The notes: generated from the sequence alone by a model not told the origin. DNA of 64,000 nt from Rhizobiales bacterium 64-17 (GCA_001899285.1 MKWA01000005.1:23788-87787), one strand, 5' to 3'. Shown: positions 1 through 10,013, counted from the stretch's first letter. Numbers and translations are program-made.

Positions 1-1579
1 AGCCGAGCGCGCAGCCGTCCTTGCGGGATTCAGAACCGCCGATCAGCACGCCGCGATCCCAGTCGATCGCGATGATCTGCGCGCCACCCCACGGCGGCTT
101 CACATCGACCAGTGTATGACCGCGCGCGGTGAGGCCCTCGCGCGCCGCCACCGAAAACCCGCGCTCGACCGTGGTCCTGTCGCCGTCGAAGAACAGCCGC
201 GGCGTATCGATCGCCTGCTGCATGTCCATGCCGTAGTCGACGATGTTCTGGATCATCTGCGCGTGGCCGAGCGACTGGTAATGCCCGCCCATTACGCCGA
301 GCGACAGTTCGCAGCGGCCGTCGCGCAGACCGAGTGCCGGAATAATGGTGTGCAGCGGCCGCTTCGACGGCGCGAGCGCATTCGGATGGCCCGGCGTGAG
401 ATTGAAACACGCACCGCGATTGTTGAGCATGATGCCGGTCTTCTCGGTGCAGATGCCGACACCGAAACCGCTGTAGAGCGAATTGATGAACGAGACCACG
501 GTGCGGTCGCGATCGACGACGGTGAGATAGATCGTGTCGCTGCCCGGCGTCGGCAGCGTCGTGAGATCGGCGCGGCGATTGCGATCGATCTTTTGCGCCA
601 GCTTGCGGGCAAATCCCTTGTCGAGCAGATCGGGCACCTGCGTCCGCATCGTCTGCGGATCGGAGACATGCTGATCGCGCACCGCATAGGCGATGCGCGC
701 CGCCTCCGCCATCAGGTGGTAACGCTCCGCGCCCAACGGATCGAGCGCCTTGATGTCGAAGTTCTCGAGGATGTTGAGGATCAGCAGCGCGGTAATGCCC
801 TGCCCGTTCGGCGGAATTTCAACGAGATCGAGGCCACGATAATTTGTCGAGATCGGCGTCACCACATCGCCGCGATGCGCGGCGATGTCGGCCGCTGTCA
901 ACAGCGAGCCTTTCGCCGCGACAGTGGCGACGATGTCGTCGGCAATCTCGCCCTGATAGAACGCACGCGGTCCGTTCGCGGCGATGGCACGCAAGGTTTT
1001 CGCGAGCGCCGGCAGACGGATCACGTCGCCTTCCTTCGGCGCCGCGCCGTTGAACAGATAGTGCCGCGTCGCGCCCGCATCCTTCTTCAGCTTCGGCACC
1101 AGATCGGCCCAGTCCCACGCGACGCGCGCGGCGACCGGAAAGCCGTTCTCCGCATAGTCGATGGCGGTCTGCAGATTACGCGCGAGATCGAAACGGCCGT
1201 GCGTGCGCAGGATATTGCCCCACGCTTCGATGGCGCCGGGGACCGTCACCGCATGCGGCGAATCCGGCGCGATGCTGGTCAGCCCCTGCGCGCGCAGTTT
1301 TTCCGTGGTCGCGGCGGCTCCCGAACGGCCACAGCCATTATAGCCCCACACCGGCTCGCCCGGCTTCGCCACCAGCGTGAAGCAATCGCCGCCGATGCCG
1401 GTCATGTGCGGCTCGACCACGCACAGCACCGCGCAGGCCGCGACCGCCGCGTCAGCCGCGGTGCCACCGGCGCGCAGCGTGTCGACCGCCGCGAGCGAGG
1501 CGAGCGGATGCGAGGTCGCCGCCATGCCATGTCGGGCGATGACCGGCGAGCGGCCCGGAAAATGGAAGTCGCGGCTCAT
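1..1579 (-). CDS. Gamma-glutamyltransferase (YwrD-like), C-terminus cut by window edge
   Basis: Ntn-hydrolase of the gamma-glutamyltranspeptidase family, which cleaves gamma-glutamyl amides such as glutathione and transfers the glutamyl group to water or an acceptor. I translated the reverse strand from the ATG at 1577-1579. It reads MSRDFHFPGRSPVIARHGM, then GGTAADAAVAAC and EPHMTGIGGDCF, the classic N-terminal GGT signatures. The autoprocessing site lies near 525-545 as GSDTIYLTVVDRD; the Thr after Asp would be the catalytic nucleophile, in the form seen in Bacillus YwrD rather than the TTH form of E. coli Ggt. No signal peptide is visible, so a cytoplasmic enzyme is likely. The frame runs off base 1 after about 526 codons, so only the last residues should be missing. 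Confidence 0.9.
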   Translation of the reverse strand, partial: MSRDFHFPGRSPVIARHGMAATSHPLASLAAVDTLRAGGTAADAAVAACAVLCVVEPHMTGIGGDCFTLVAKPGEPVWGYNGCGRSGAAATTEKLRAQGLTSIAPDSPHAVTVPGAIEAWGNILRTHGRFDLARNLQTAIDYAENGFPVAARVAWDWADLVPKLKKDAGATRHYLFNGAAPKEGDVIRLPALAKTLRAIAANGPRAFYQGEIADDIVATVAAKGSLLTAADIAAHRGDVVTPISTNYRGLDLVEIPPNGQGITALLILNILENFDIKALDPLGAERYHLMAEAARIAYAVRDQHVSDPQTMRTQVPDLLDKGFARKLAQKIDRNRRADLTTLPTPGSDTIYLTVVDRDRTVVSFINSLYSGFGVGICTEKTGIMLNNRGACFNLTPGHPNALAPSKRPLHTIIPALGLRDGRCELSLGVMGGHYQSLGHAQMIQNIVDYGMDMQQAIDTPRLFFDGDRTTVERGFSVAAREGLTARGHTLVDVKPPWGGAQIIAIDWDRGVLIGGSESRKDGCALG

Positions 1580-1619
1580 GCTGGCCTCGTCGCAGGAAGG
1601 AGTCCGAAGATCGGCCCGC

Positions 1620-2309
1620 TCAAAGCGAACCGGACCGCGACGGATCGCGCGGCGCGCTATCGGACGATGCGGGCGCGGGCGCGTCAACCGCCGCCGGCGC
1701 ATCGGCCGGCTTCACATCTGCGGGCTTGATCTCGACCGGCTTGGCGTCGGCGGGCTTCAGTTCGGCAGGCTTGTCGGCAGGCGGCGCGGCCGGCTCCGGC
1801 AAGATCGTCGGCGGCGGCACGTCGATCACCGGCGGTGAGGTTTCGGGCGACATGGCCGGCGGGGGCGGCGGAGGCTCCGGCACAGCAGGCGTCACAGGCA
1901 CGACGGTCTCGACCGGCTCGGCCGCGACAGCCACCACGCGGCGGCGGCGCATCGCCACGACACCGCCGACCACATCGGCGAAGCTCGCCACCAGCATCAG
2001 AAAGAAGGTCGCAGTGGTCGCGCGCGGCACCAGATAGAATTCCACCGCCATGGCGACAAACAGCAGCGCCGACAGCAGATGGTCCATCACATAGCGGCCG
2101 CCGGTGCGGTACGCCTTGATGACCTCGACCAGCAGCAGCAGGATCGACAGCGCGACCAGTATGTCGCCGAGCGACATCGCCCATTCGCCGCCGGCCGGGA
2201 ACGACACGCGCGTGAGCGCATCCGTCCAGCCGACGCCGGGGATCAGGAAGGCGATGATGTTGTAAATCGCGAAGGGGATCAGCAGCAGCGGGAAGCCGAC
2301 CAGATACAT
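1620..2309 (-). CDS. Hypothetical four-helix membrane protein with Pro/Lys/Ala-rich tail
   Basis: Function unknown. The first ~118 residues hold four hydrophobic segments: the N-terminal helix MYLVGFPLLLIPFAIYNI, one around the LGDILVALSILLLL stretch, one around LLSALLFVAMAVEFYL, and one ending in FADVVGG. The last ~110 residues are low complexity, first VPEPPPPPP, then imperfect repeats of KPAD/KPVE such as KPAELKPADAKPVEIKPADV, typical of a flexible spacer. The ATG at 2307-2309 puts the first helix at the very N-terminus. It ends 40 bp before the GGT start on the same strand and could share its transcript. The sequence resembles proteins annotated only as hypothetical in Hyphomicrobiales. 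Confidence 0.75.
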   Translation of the reverse strand: MYLVGFPLLLIPFAIYNIIAFLIPGVGWTDALTRVSFPAGGEWAMSLGDILVALSILLLLVEVIKAYRTGGRYVMDHLLSALLFVAMAVEFYLVPRATTATFFLMLVASFADVVGGVVAMRRRRVVAVAAEPVETVVPVTPAVPEPPPPPPAMSPETSPPVIDVPPPTILPEPAAPPADKPAELKPADAKPVEIKPADVKPADAPAAVDAPAPASSDSAPRDPSRSGSL

Positions 2310-2363
2310 GAGAGGTCTTGCTCCCGCCGCGGCGATCCTGACGAAAGGGCTTACGCCTCTTTC

Positions 2364-2549
2364 TTATGCTTCTTTTTTGGTCTTGAGCACCTGCCGGCCG
2401 CGATACATGCCGGTCTTGAGGTCGATGTGATGCGGGCGGCGGAGCTCACCCGAATCCTTGTCCTCGACATAGGTCGGCTGCTTCAGCGCGTCGGCCGAGC
2501 GGCGCATGCCGCGCCGCGACGGCGAGGTCTTTCTTTTTGGCACCGCCAT
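2364..2549 (-). CDS. rpmF: Large-subunit ribosomal protein bL32
   Basis: 61-residue bL32, a late-assembling protein of the 50S subunit near the peptidyl-transferase region. [18 protein letters not shown] is the universal bL32 N-terminus. The protein has no cysteine, so this is the zinc-free C-minus type, as in most alphaproteobacteria. The start is supported by an AGGAG ribosome site about 8 nt before the ATG (reverse strand, near 2557-2561). A CATAAT -10-like hexamer on the reverse strand near 2577-2582 may be its promoter. mtgA lies upstream on the same strand, a neighbour pair I know from related genomes. Confidence 0.97.
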   Translation of the reverse strand: MAVPKRKTSPSRRGMRRSADALKQPTYVEDKDSGELRRPHHIDLKTGMYRGRQVLKTKKEA

Positions 2550-2629
2550 AGCGGAAACTCCTGCGAAATCTCGAAATTATGCGATGAAGCCGGGCTTATA
2601 GAGGAAGGCCGGACGGATTGCTAGGGGCT

Positions 2630-3364
<735 letters not shown>

Positions 3365-3473
3365 GGCAGGAGCCTAACCTATTTCGCGCGCGCTTGAAGG
3401 ACGCGCCAAAGCGGGCCAAACCCGGTAAAAGGAACACCGTTAATCCCGACCCGCACTATCCCGGACTTGAGCT

Positions 3474-4391
3474 GTGCACGATTTCACGTCCCGCCTTGAG
3501 ACCGTCGCCAGCGAAACCGAGGCGCTGCTCGCGCGACTTCTCGGCGACACGCCCGAAGCGGGCGAGATCGCGCGGCCGCCACGGCTGATGGCGGCGATGC
3601 GCCACGCCATGCTCGGCGGCGGCAAGCGGCTGCGGCCGTTCCTGACCGTCGAGACCGCGGCGCTGTTCGACGTTCCGCGCGCGCGGGCGCTGATGGCCGG
3701 CGCCGCGCTCGAATGCGTGCATGGCTATTCGCTGGTGCACGACGACTTGCCGGCGATGGACAACGACGACCTGCGGCGCGGCCGGCCGACCGTGCACAAG
3801 GCATTCGACGACGCCACCGCGATCCTCGCCGGCGATGCGCTGCTCACCTTCGCGTTCGATCTCGCCGCACGCGAGGCGACGCACCCCGATCCGGCGGTCC
3901 GCGTCGCGCTGGTCGCGGCGCTGGCGCGCGCCGCCGGTCTCGGCGGCATGGCTGGCGGGCAGATGCTCGACCTCGCCGCCGAAGGCCGTTTCAAAGGCGA
4001 TGCGCCGTTGCAGCCGGCCGATATCGAGCGACTGCAGGCGATGAAGACCGGCGCGCTGCTGGTTTATGCCTGCGACGCCGGCGCGATCCTCGGCGGTGGC
4101 GACGCCACGCAGCGCGCCGCGATCACCCGCTACGGCACGCTAATCGGCCGCGCCTTCCAGATCGCCGACGATCTGCTTGACGTCGAGGGCGATGCCGCGA
4201 CGCTCGGCAAGCAGACCGGCAAGGACGCCGCCGCCGGCAAGGCGACGCTGGTTGCGGCCCTCGGCGTCGACGGCGCGCGGCAACAGCTCGCGACGCTGGT
4301 GCGCGACGCGCAAGCCGCGCTCGACATGTTCGGATCGCGCGCGACCACCTTGCGCGAGGCCGCGCGCTTCATCGCGGAGCGCCGGCTATGA
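3474..4391 (+). CDS. ispA: Polyprenyl (farnesyl/geranylgeranyl) diphosphate synthase
   Basis: Condenses isopentenyl diphosphate with allylic diphosphates, supplying quinone, hopanoid, carotenoid or undecaprenyl precursors. Both Asp-rich motifs of trans-prenyltransferases are intact: DDLPAMDNDDLRRGRPTVHK (first) and FQIADDLLDVEGD (second). GGGKRLRPFL and the GQMLDL region are also conserved. The 305-residue length fits the short-chain IspA family. The GTG start (3474) gives MHDFTSRLETV. The stop overlaps the next start (ATGA at 4388-4391), so it is translationally coupled to the DUF1345 gene. The usual xseB and dxs neighbours are absent. FPP versus GGPP product length cannot be decided by eye. 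Confidence 0.93.
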   Translation: MHDFTSRLETVASETEALLARLLGDTPEAGEIARPPRLMAAMRHAMLGGGKRLRPFLTVETAALFDVPRARALMAGAALECVHGYSLVHDDLPAMDNDDLRRGRPTVHKAFDDATAILAGDALLTFAFDLAAREATHPDPAVRVALVAALARAAGLGGMAGGQMLDLAAEGRFKGDAPLQPADIERLQAMKTGALLVYACDAGAILGGGDATQRAAITRYGTLIGRAFQIADDLLDVEGDAATLGKQTGKDAAAGKATLVAALGVDGARQQLATLVRDAQAALDMFGSRATTLREAARFIAERRL

Positions 4392-5068
4392 CCCGAAAGA
4401 ATCCCGACGCCGGCTGGCTACCGGTGCGGATGTTGCGGCTGCATCTCAAGCTGTTCGCTTGCCTCGCGCTCGGCGCGCTGACGATCCCGCTGCTGCCGGC
4501 CTCATGGCCGCTGACCGCGCGGCTCATCGGTGGCTGGGATATTGCCGCCATTCTCTATCTGGCGGTGGTCTTTTTTCTCGTCGCGCCGTGTTCGATCGAC
4601 CAGATCAAGCGGCGCGCGGCGGTGCAGGACGAAGGTGCCGGCGCGATCCTGATCCTGACCATGCTCGCTGCGTTCGCGAGCCTCGCGGCGCTGGTTGCCC
4701 TGCTCGGCCACGGCAAGAACGAGCCCGACGCGCTCGGCACGCTGCGGCTCATCATGGGGACGGCGACGATCATCCTGTCGTGGATGTTCATGCACCTGGC
4801 TTTTACGCTGCACTACGCCCACGAATATTACGGCGACGGTCATGACGACCGCACCGGCGGCCTCAACTTTCCCGGCCGCGAGCGGCCCGACTACTGGGAC
4901 TTCCTGTACTTTTCCCTGGTCATCGCCATGACCTCGCAGGTGTCGGACGTGGCAATCACCAGCCGCGTGATCCGCCGCGTCGCGACATTCCATGGCGTCG
5001 TCTCGTTCTTCTTCAATCTCGGCATCCTGGCGCTGACGATCAACATGCTCGCCGGGGCGATCGGGTGA
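4388..5068 (+). CDS. DUF1345 integral membrane protein
   Basis: Inner-membrane protein of unknown function, DUF1345 family. I see about five hydrophobic segments and the family hallmark after the third to fourth helix: LSWMFMHLAFTLHYAHEYY, then GGLNFPGRERPDYWDFLYFS and VIAMTSQVSDVAITS. The ATG overlaps the ispA stop by 4 bp, and its own TGA overlaps the GTG of the downstream antiporter gene. It is therefore the middle gene of a three-gene coupled unit. The conserved acidic/aromatic loop suggests a structural or ion-related role, but no activity is known to me. Confidence 0.85.
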   Translation: MTRKNPDAGWLPVRMLRLHLKLFACLALGALTIPLLPASWPLTARLIGGWDIAAILYLAVVFFLVAPCSIDQIKRRAAVQDEGAGAILILTMLAAFASLAALVALLGHGKNEPDALGTLRLIMGTATIILSWMFMHLAFTLHYAHEYYGDGHDDRTGGLNFPGRERPDYWDFLYFSLVIAMTSQVSDVAITSRVIRRVATFHGVVSFFFNLGILALTINMLAGAIG

Positions 5069-6675
5069 CGAGTTCGATCCAGACCGTGTTCCTGCTGCTG
5101 GCGATCATCGCCAGCGTCGCGGTGCTGGCGCAACGACTCAACGTCGCGCCGTCGATCTTCCTGGTGATTGCCGGCATCGGTCTGGCATTCATCCCCGGTG
5201 TGCCGCCGATCGTGCTGCGGCCCGAGACCGTGCTGCTCGTGTTTCTGCCGCCGCTGATCTATTCCGCCGGTGTCGCCATGAGCTGGCGCGAATTCAAATC
5301 AAGCCTGCGGCCGATCGCCCTGCTCGCCGTCGGCTGCGTGATCTTCACGACCTGCGCCGTGGCAACAGCCGCGCATTATCTGCTCGGCATGGACTGGGCG
5401 GTCGGCTTCGTGCTCGGCGCCATCATCTCGCCGCCAGACGTGGTGGCACCGCTCGCGCTGGCGCGGCGGCTCGGCCTGCCGCGCCGTCTCCTCGTCATCC
5501 TCGAAGGCGAAGGCCTCGCCAACGACGCCACCGCGCTGATCCTCTATCGTTTCGCGGTGGCCGCGGTCGCGACCGGCGGCTTTTCGCTCGGTCAGGCGAG
5601 CGCGACCTTCGGTCTGATCGTCGTCGGCGAAATCGCGTTCGGCATCGGCGTCGGCTGGCTCAGTCTGCGGATGCGCTCATGGGCGCACAATCCGCGCATC
5701 GAAATCATCCTGTCGCTGCTGACGCCTTATGTCGCCTACTGGATTCCCGAACATGTCGGCGGCTCCGGCGTGCTCGCCACCGTCGCCTGCGGGCTCTATG
5801 TGAGCTGGATCGGCCCGACGCTCATCACAGCGGCAACGCGGCTGCAAGGCATCTTCTTCTGGGATCTGACGATCTATCTGATCGAGGGCTTTGTCTTCCT
5901 GCTGACCGGCCTGCAGGTCCGCACCCTGATCGAGCGCACCCACGGCTTCTCGCTGGAAGGACTGCTGCTGGCGACGGCGCTGATCACCGTGATCATCGTC
6001 CTCGCGCGATTCTTGTGGGTGTTTCCGGCGACTTACATCCCACGCTGGCTGTGGCCGCCGCTGGCACGGCGCGATCCTGCGCCGAACTGGAAATATCCGT
6101 TCGCGCTGGCGTTCACCGGCGTGCGCGGCGTGGTGTCGCTCGCCGCGGCGCTGGCGTTGCCTTACACGATGGCCGACGGCACACCGTTCATCCAGCGTGA
6201 AATCATCCTGTTCATTACTTTCGGCGTCATCGTCGCGACCCTGATCGGACAGGGGCTGATACTGCCGGCGGTGATGCGCTGGCTCGGCCTCGCCAAGGAA
6301 GGCCGTGCCGAACACCGGCGCGAGCGCATCGCCGAACTGAAAGCGCGGCACGACGCCGTCGACTACGCGCTCGAACAACTCCGTGCGATCGCCACCGAGC
6401 GGAGCCTGCCGCGCAACGTCGTCTCGCTGCTGCGCGAACGGCACCATCATCGCATGCGGCAACTGCCCGACAGCATCGAGAAGCCGGACGAACTGGAGCT
6501 GCACGGCCGCAACGCGGAGCTTCAGGTCGAACTGATCGCGGCCGAGCGAGAGTTTCTCTATCGGCTGCTGCGCAAAGGCAAGCTGACCGACGAGGCGCGG
6601 CGGCGCATCGAACGCGAGCTTGATCTCGAAGAGGCGATGATCGAAACCCGGCGCAGCGACAGCACGCCGTTGTAG
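5065..6675 (+). CDS. CPA1-family Na+/H+ (cation/proton) antiporter
   Basis: Secondary antiporter exchanging Na+ or K+ for protons across the inner membrane. The 536 residues comprise about 12 membrane helices and a soluble C-terminal tail of about 130 residues rich in Arg/Glu (from about residue 410). Core CPA1 motifs are visible: LVFLPPLIYSAGVAMSW, ISPPDVVAPLALARRL, LEGEGLANDATALILYRF with the ion-binding Asp after Asn, and FTGVRGVVSLAAALALP. SPPD and EGEGL replace the commoner SPTD and EGESL. The GTG start overlaps the preceding stop (GTGA). It ends 1 bp before the convergent transglutaminase-like gene. Confidence 0.92.
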   Translation: MTSSIQTVFLLLAIIASVAVLAQRLNVAPSIFLVIAGIGLAFIPGVPPIVLRPETVLLVFLPPLIYSAGVAMSWREFKSSLRPIALLAVGCVIFTTCAVATAAHYLLGMDWAVGFVLGAIISPPDVVAPLALARRLGLPRRLLVILEGEGLANDATALILYRFAVAAVATGGFSLGQASATFGLIVVGEIAFGIGVGWLSLRMRSWAHNPRIEIILSLLTPYVAYWIPEHVGGSGVLATVACGLYVSWIGPTLITAATRLQGIFFWDLTIYLIEGFVFLLTGLQVRTLIERTHGFSLEGLLLATALITVIIVLARFLWVFPATYIPRWLWPPLARRDPAPNWKYPFALAFTGVRGVVSLAAALALPYTMADGTPFIQREIILFITFGVIVATLIGQGLILPAVMRWLGLAKEGRAEHRRERIAELKARHDAVDYALEQLRAIATERSLPRNVVSLLRERHHHRMRQLPDSIEKPDELELHGRNAELQVELIAAEREFLYRLLRKGKLTDEARRRIERELDLEEAMIETRRSDSTPL

Positions 6676-6676
6676 T

Positions 6677-7375
6677 CTACGATGATGTCCGCCGGTACTG
6701 CTTCGGCAGCGGCAACCAGGTCTCGCGCCCCTTGTAGGCGAGCGGCTTGCGATCGTCATGCGCCTTGCGATACGCGGTGTACCATGCGCGCAGCTTGCGC
6801 ACGCGCACATCGGAATACGGCAGCGAGATCTGCTTCGCCGCCAGCAGATAACGCTCAACCGCCCAGACATTGCGATGCGCGAAGCGCCAGTCGACATCGC
6901 CGACCCCGCGCAGATCGACGAAGGCGTAGCCGGTCAGAGCGCCGGTGTAATCGACATAGGGCTCGACATAGCTCATCGCCAGCGCGCGCAAGGTCGCAAA
7001 CACCGCCTTGCGGCCGTGCAGCCCCGGATCGCGCGACCGGCCAACCGAGCCCCACCGGCCGTTGCGGCGATAGACGAAGATGACGTGATCGAGCCCGTCG
7101 ATCGAGCCGAGTTCGAGCGTCAGCGGCGGATAGCCGTGCTGCTCCAGCACCGCGGCGGCGAACAGAGCGGCTTCGAGACAATGCGCGGTGCGCCGCTCCA
7201 CCACCTCGCGGAAGCCGCGCAACGTGCCGCCTTTCTTCTCGTCGTTATAGGGCAGCGCGTTGAGCCACGCCTGCACCTGCGCCGGCGTGCGTAGGCGGCG
7301 GATCAGCCGGCGTTCGGCGGGCGTGAAAGCGGAGAGCGGCGGTGGCGCGGCGGGGCGGGATAACGGGCGGGACAT
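6677..7375 (-). CDS. Hypothetical protein with transglutaminase-like fold signature
   Basis: 232 residues with no membrane segment. A Cys in RRTAHCLEAALFAAAVLEQH (Cys66), a His in GLDHVIFVYRRNGRWGSV (His97) and an Asp in GRSRDPGLHGRK (Asp116) fall in the order and spacing of the Cys-His-Asp triad of transglutaminase-like cysteine proteases. The helix after Cys and the strand after His fit that fold. The C-terminal 80 residues (WAVERYLL..., KPLAYKGRETWLPLPKQY) are unfamiliar to me. It is convergent with the antiporter gene. The fold call comes from pattern only; the substrate is unknown. Confidence 0.6.
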   Translation of the reverse strand: MSRPLSRPAAPPPLSAFTPAERRLIRRLRTPAQVQAWLNALPYNDEKKGGTLRGFREVVERRTAHCLEAALFAAAVLEQHGYPPLTLELGSIDGLDHVIFVYRRNGRWGSVGRSRDPGLHGRKAVFATLRALAMSYVEPYVDYTGALTGYAFVDLRGVGDVDWRFAHRNVWAVERYLLAAKQISLPYSDVRVRKLRAWYTAYRKAHDDRKPLAYKGRETWLPLPKQYRRTSS

Positions 7376-7407
7376 GCGCGTGGAGGATACACCATTCCGC
7401 GTCGCGA

Positions 7408-7806
7408 TTATCCATAGGTAACGAAGGAAATCACGTTTCCATCGGGATCGCGCACATGGAAGTCGGTGCCGCCCCAGGGCTGGACGGTCAGCGGTTGCGC
7501 GATTTCCGCGCCGCGTTCCTTGAGTTCTTCGAATAACGGGCGAACATCGGACACTTCGATACTCGCCAGAATCAGCGACACTTCGCGCGCGGCCAGTTCG
7601 GTGAAATTCGGCCGGTGGACGCAGCGAAGATGCAGGCAGACGTTGCCGCGCGAGACAGCGCCATAGAACGGCGGCTCCCCGTGCAGAAAGTCGATGGCAA
7701 AGCCGAGCTTCTGCTGAAAATAAGCGGCACTCGCCGGGACATCCCGCACAAACAGGATCGGGATCACTGACGTCAGAGCGACATCAATCATCGCAGGCTC
7801 CGGCAC
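7408..7806 (-). CDS. VOC (glyoxalase / bleomycin-resistance) family protein
   Basis: 132-residue vicinal-oxygen-chelate protein, a single module of paired beta-alpha-beta-beta-beta units. Typical features are VIPILFVRDVPASAAYFQQK at the N-terminus, the central GNVCLHLRC strand and the C-terminal PWGGTDFHVRDPDGNVISFV, where the DPDGN turn and a metal-ligand-type Glu/His pattern are family hallmarks. The members include dioxygenases, glyoxalases, fosfomycin and bleomycin resistance proteins; nothing here fixes the substrate. It ends a minus-strand run after ispG, with 3 bp between the ispG stop and its start, so the two are probably co-transcribed. Confidence 0.85.
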   Translation of the reverse strand: MPEPAMIDVALTSVIPILFVRDVPASAAYFQQKLGFAIDFLHGEPPFYGAVSRGNVCLHLRCVHRPNFTELAAREVSLILASIEVSDVRPLFEELKERGAEIAQPLTVQPWGGTDFHVRDPDGNVISFVTYG

Positions 7807-7809
7807 GGA

Positions 7810-9057
7810 TCACTCCGCCGCACGGGCGCCGGCGCCGAAGCGGCGCTCGATGTAGTCGATCACCATCTGCTTGAAATCGGCGCTCAGGGTCGCGCCGCGC
7901 AGCGTTGCCGCCTTCTTGCCGTCGATGAACACCGGCGCGGTCGGCTGCTCGCCGGTGCCTGGCAGCGAGATGCCGATATCCGCATGCTTGCTCTCGCCGG
8001 GGCCGTTGACGATGCAGCCCATCACCGCGACGTTGAGCGTCTCGACGCCGGGATAGCGCGTCTTCCACGCTGGCATCGATTCCCGGATGAAGCCCTGAAT
8101 GTCGGCGGCCAGTTCCTGGAACGTGGTCGAGGTGGTGCGGCCGCAGCCGGGACACGCCGCGACCAGCGGCACGAAGGTACGCAGCCCCATGGTCTGCAGC
8201 AGTTCTTGCGCGACCTGCACCTCGCGGGTGCGGTCACCGCCCGGCTCCGGCGTCAGCGAGATGCGGATGGTGTCGCCGATGCCCTCCTGTAGCAGCACGC
8301 CCATGGATGCCGCCGAGGCGACGATCCCCTTGGTGCCCATGCCGGCTTCGGTGAGGCCGAGATGCAGCGCATAGTCGGAGCGTTTGCCGAGTTCGCGATA
8401 GACGGCGATCAAGTCCTGCACCGCCGAGACCTTGGCGGAGAGGATGATGCGGTTCTTGGCGAGGCCGATCTCCTCGGCGCGCGCCGCCGACAGCAGCGCC
8501 GACTGCACCATGGCCTCGTGCGTCACCGCGCGCGCGGAGAGCGGCGCGCCGGCGGCGTTGTTCTCGTCCATCAGCCGCGTCAGCAATTCCTGATCGAGCG
8601 AGCCCCAGTTGACGCCGATGCGCACCGGCTTGTCGTGGCGGATCGCCATCTCGACGATCTGGGTGAATTGCGGATCGCGCTTGTCGCGAAAGCCGACATT
8701 GCCCGGATTGATCCGGTATTTGTCGAGCGCCTCGGCGCAGGCCGGATGATCCGCCAGCAGCTTGTGGCCGATATAGTGGAAGTCGCCGACCAGCGGCACG
8801 CGCACATTCATTGCCAGCAGCCGGTCGCGGATATGCGGCACGGCGGCCGCCGCTTCGTCGCGATCGACGGTGATGCGCACCAGTTCCGAACCCGCGCGCG
8901 CCAGCGCCGCCACCTGCCGCGCGGTCCCTTCCACATCGGCGGTGTCGGTATTGGTCATCGACTGCACGACGATCGGCGCGTCCGCGCCCACGGTCACGCC
9001 GCCGACATCGACGGCGACCGAACGCCGCCGGTTTGCGATCAAGCCCTCTGTCACCAT
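7810..9057 (-). CDS. ispG: 4-hydroxy-3-methylbut-2-enyl diphosphate synthase
   Basis: Penultimate enzyme of the MEP isoprenoid pathway; reductively opens MEcPP to HMBPP using a [4Fe-4S] cluster. The barrel starts with [29 protein letters not shown], which in shortened form ([12 protein letters not shown]) is the family signature. The cluster ligands are the CPGCGRT pair (about residue 302) and the Cys of [10 protein letters not shown] (about residue 348), whose Glu is the fourth conserved residue. At 415 residues it is the bacterial direct-type enzyme without the plant insert. ispA earlier in the window uses its downstream product. Confidence 0.97.
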   Translation of the reverse strand: MVTEGLIANRRRSVAVDVGGVTVGADAPIVVQSMTNTDTADVEGTARQVAALARAGSELVRITVDRDEAAAAVPHIRDRLLAMNVRVPLVGDFHYIGHKLLADHPACAEALDKYRINPGNVGFRDKRDPQFTQIVEMAIRHDKPVRIGVNWGSLDQELLTRLMDENNAAGAPLSARAVTHEAMVQSALLSAARAEEIGLAKNRIILSAKVSAVQDLIAVYRELGKRSDYALHLGLTEAGMGTKGIVASAASMGVLLQEGIGDTIRISLTPEPGGDRTREVQVAQELLQTMGLRTFVPLVAACPGCGRTTSTTFQELAADIQGFIRESMPAWKTRYPGVETLNVAVMGCIVNGPGESKHADIGISLPGTGEQPTAPVFIDGKKAATLRGATLSADFKQMVIDYIERRFGAGARAAE

Positions 9058-9095
9058 GATCTCATCGTATCATTCACCCCGGTCCGCCGAAAGCA

Positions 9096-10013
9096 TCAGC
9101 GCGCCCGGTTGACGAGAATAAGACCGACCGTCACCAGAGCGACCGCCAGCAGGAAACTCGGCGTTAGCGGATCGCCTAACACGAAATAGCCGGCAGCCAC
9201 GCCGAACAACGGCGTCAGGAAGGTGAACGCCGACAGCCGCCCCGCCGAATAGCGCACAATCAGCGCGAACCAGATGACGAATGTCACGGGAACAACATAG
9301 AGCGCCTGGTAAGCCACGGCGGCGATGGCCAACGCCGACGGCGCCGGATTGAGGCTCATATGCTCCCCGGCGATCAGCGCGCCGACAGCCAGCAGCGGCA
9401 CCGACCCCGCGAGCTGATACATCATCGCCTTTTCCGACGAGACGTGGCGGATGGCGGTCCCTTTGATCAGCAGCGTTGTCATACCCCAAAAGAACGCCGC
9501 CGCGACCATCATGATGTCGCCGATCACCTGCCGCGCATCGACCGCGGGTGTCGGCGCGCCGAAAGCGACCAGCATGCCGACAAAGGACAGCAGCAGACCA
9601 AACCATTGCTGCCGGCTGAACGTATCGGCCGGTACCACCCAGCGCGAACCGAGCACGACGAAAAACGGCGCAAGATAGATGAACAGGATCGCGCGGCTCG
9701 CGGTGGTGTAGTTCAGTCCCTGATAGATCATCACGAACTCCAGACCGAAGCAGACACCGCAGAGGATGCCCGGCCAGAGCGTGCCATCGCGCGCGAACAG
9801 CGGCAGGCCGCGAAACCACATCCACGCCCAGACGATGACGCCGGCAACGAGGGAGCGGACGGTCGCCTGCGTCAGTGGCGGAATGTCATGGATCGCGAGC
9901 TTGACCGAGACCTGATTGAAGCCCCACGACAGGCACAGACCAATCACCACCAGCGTCGCCAGTGCATCGAGCGGACGGGTGGCGGCATTCGGTGCGGCAG
10001 GCGTGGTCGACAT
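9096..10013 (-). CDS. DMT-superfamily (EamA) transporter
   Basis: Ten-helix drug/metabolite transporter, 305 residues, made of two tandem EamA repeats of about 145 residues. The first repeat has LCLSWGFNQVSVKLAI and ATVRSLVAGVIVWAW, the second FFWGMTTLLIKGTAI and SAFTFLTPLFGVAAGYFVLG, the canonical repeat end. Members export amino acids or metabolites by proton antiport. It lies 38 bp upstream of the ispG start on the same strand. The substrate cannot be assigned. Confidence 0.9.
   Translation of the reverse strand: MSTTPAAPNAATRPLDALATLVVIGLCLSWGFNQVSVKLAIHDIPPLTQATVRSLVAGVIVWAWMWFRGLPLFARDGTLWPGILCGVCFGLEFVMIYQGLNYTTASRAILFIYLAPFFVVLGSRWVVPADTFSRQQWFGLLLSFVGMLVAFGAPTPAVDARQVIGDIMMVAAAFFWGMTTLLIKGTAIRHVSSEKAMMYQLAGSVPLLAVGALIAGEHMSLNPAPSALAIAAVAYQALYVVPVTFVIWFALIVRYSAGRLSAFTFLTPLFGVAAGYFVLGDPLTPSFLLAVALVTVGLILVNRAR

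Noticed and set aside
116-1729. Long plus-strand open frame opposite the gamma-glutamyltransferase gene
   Set aside because: The minus strand encodes clear GGT motifs; the plus frame is Arg-rich and matches no family, as expected of a GC-rich antisense shadow.
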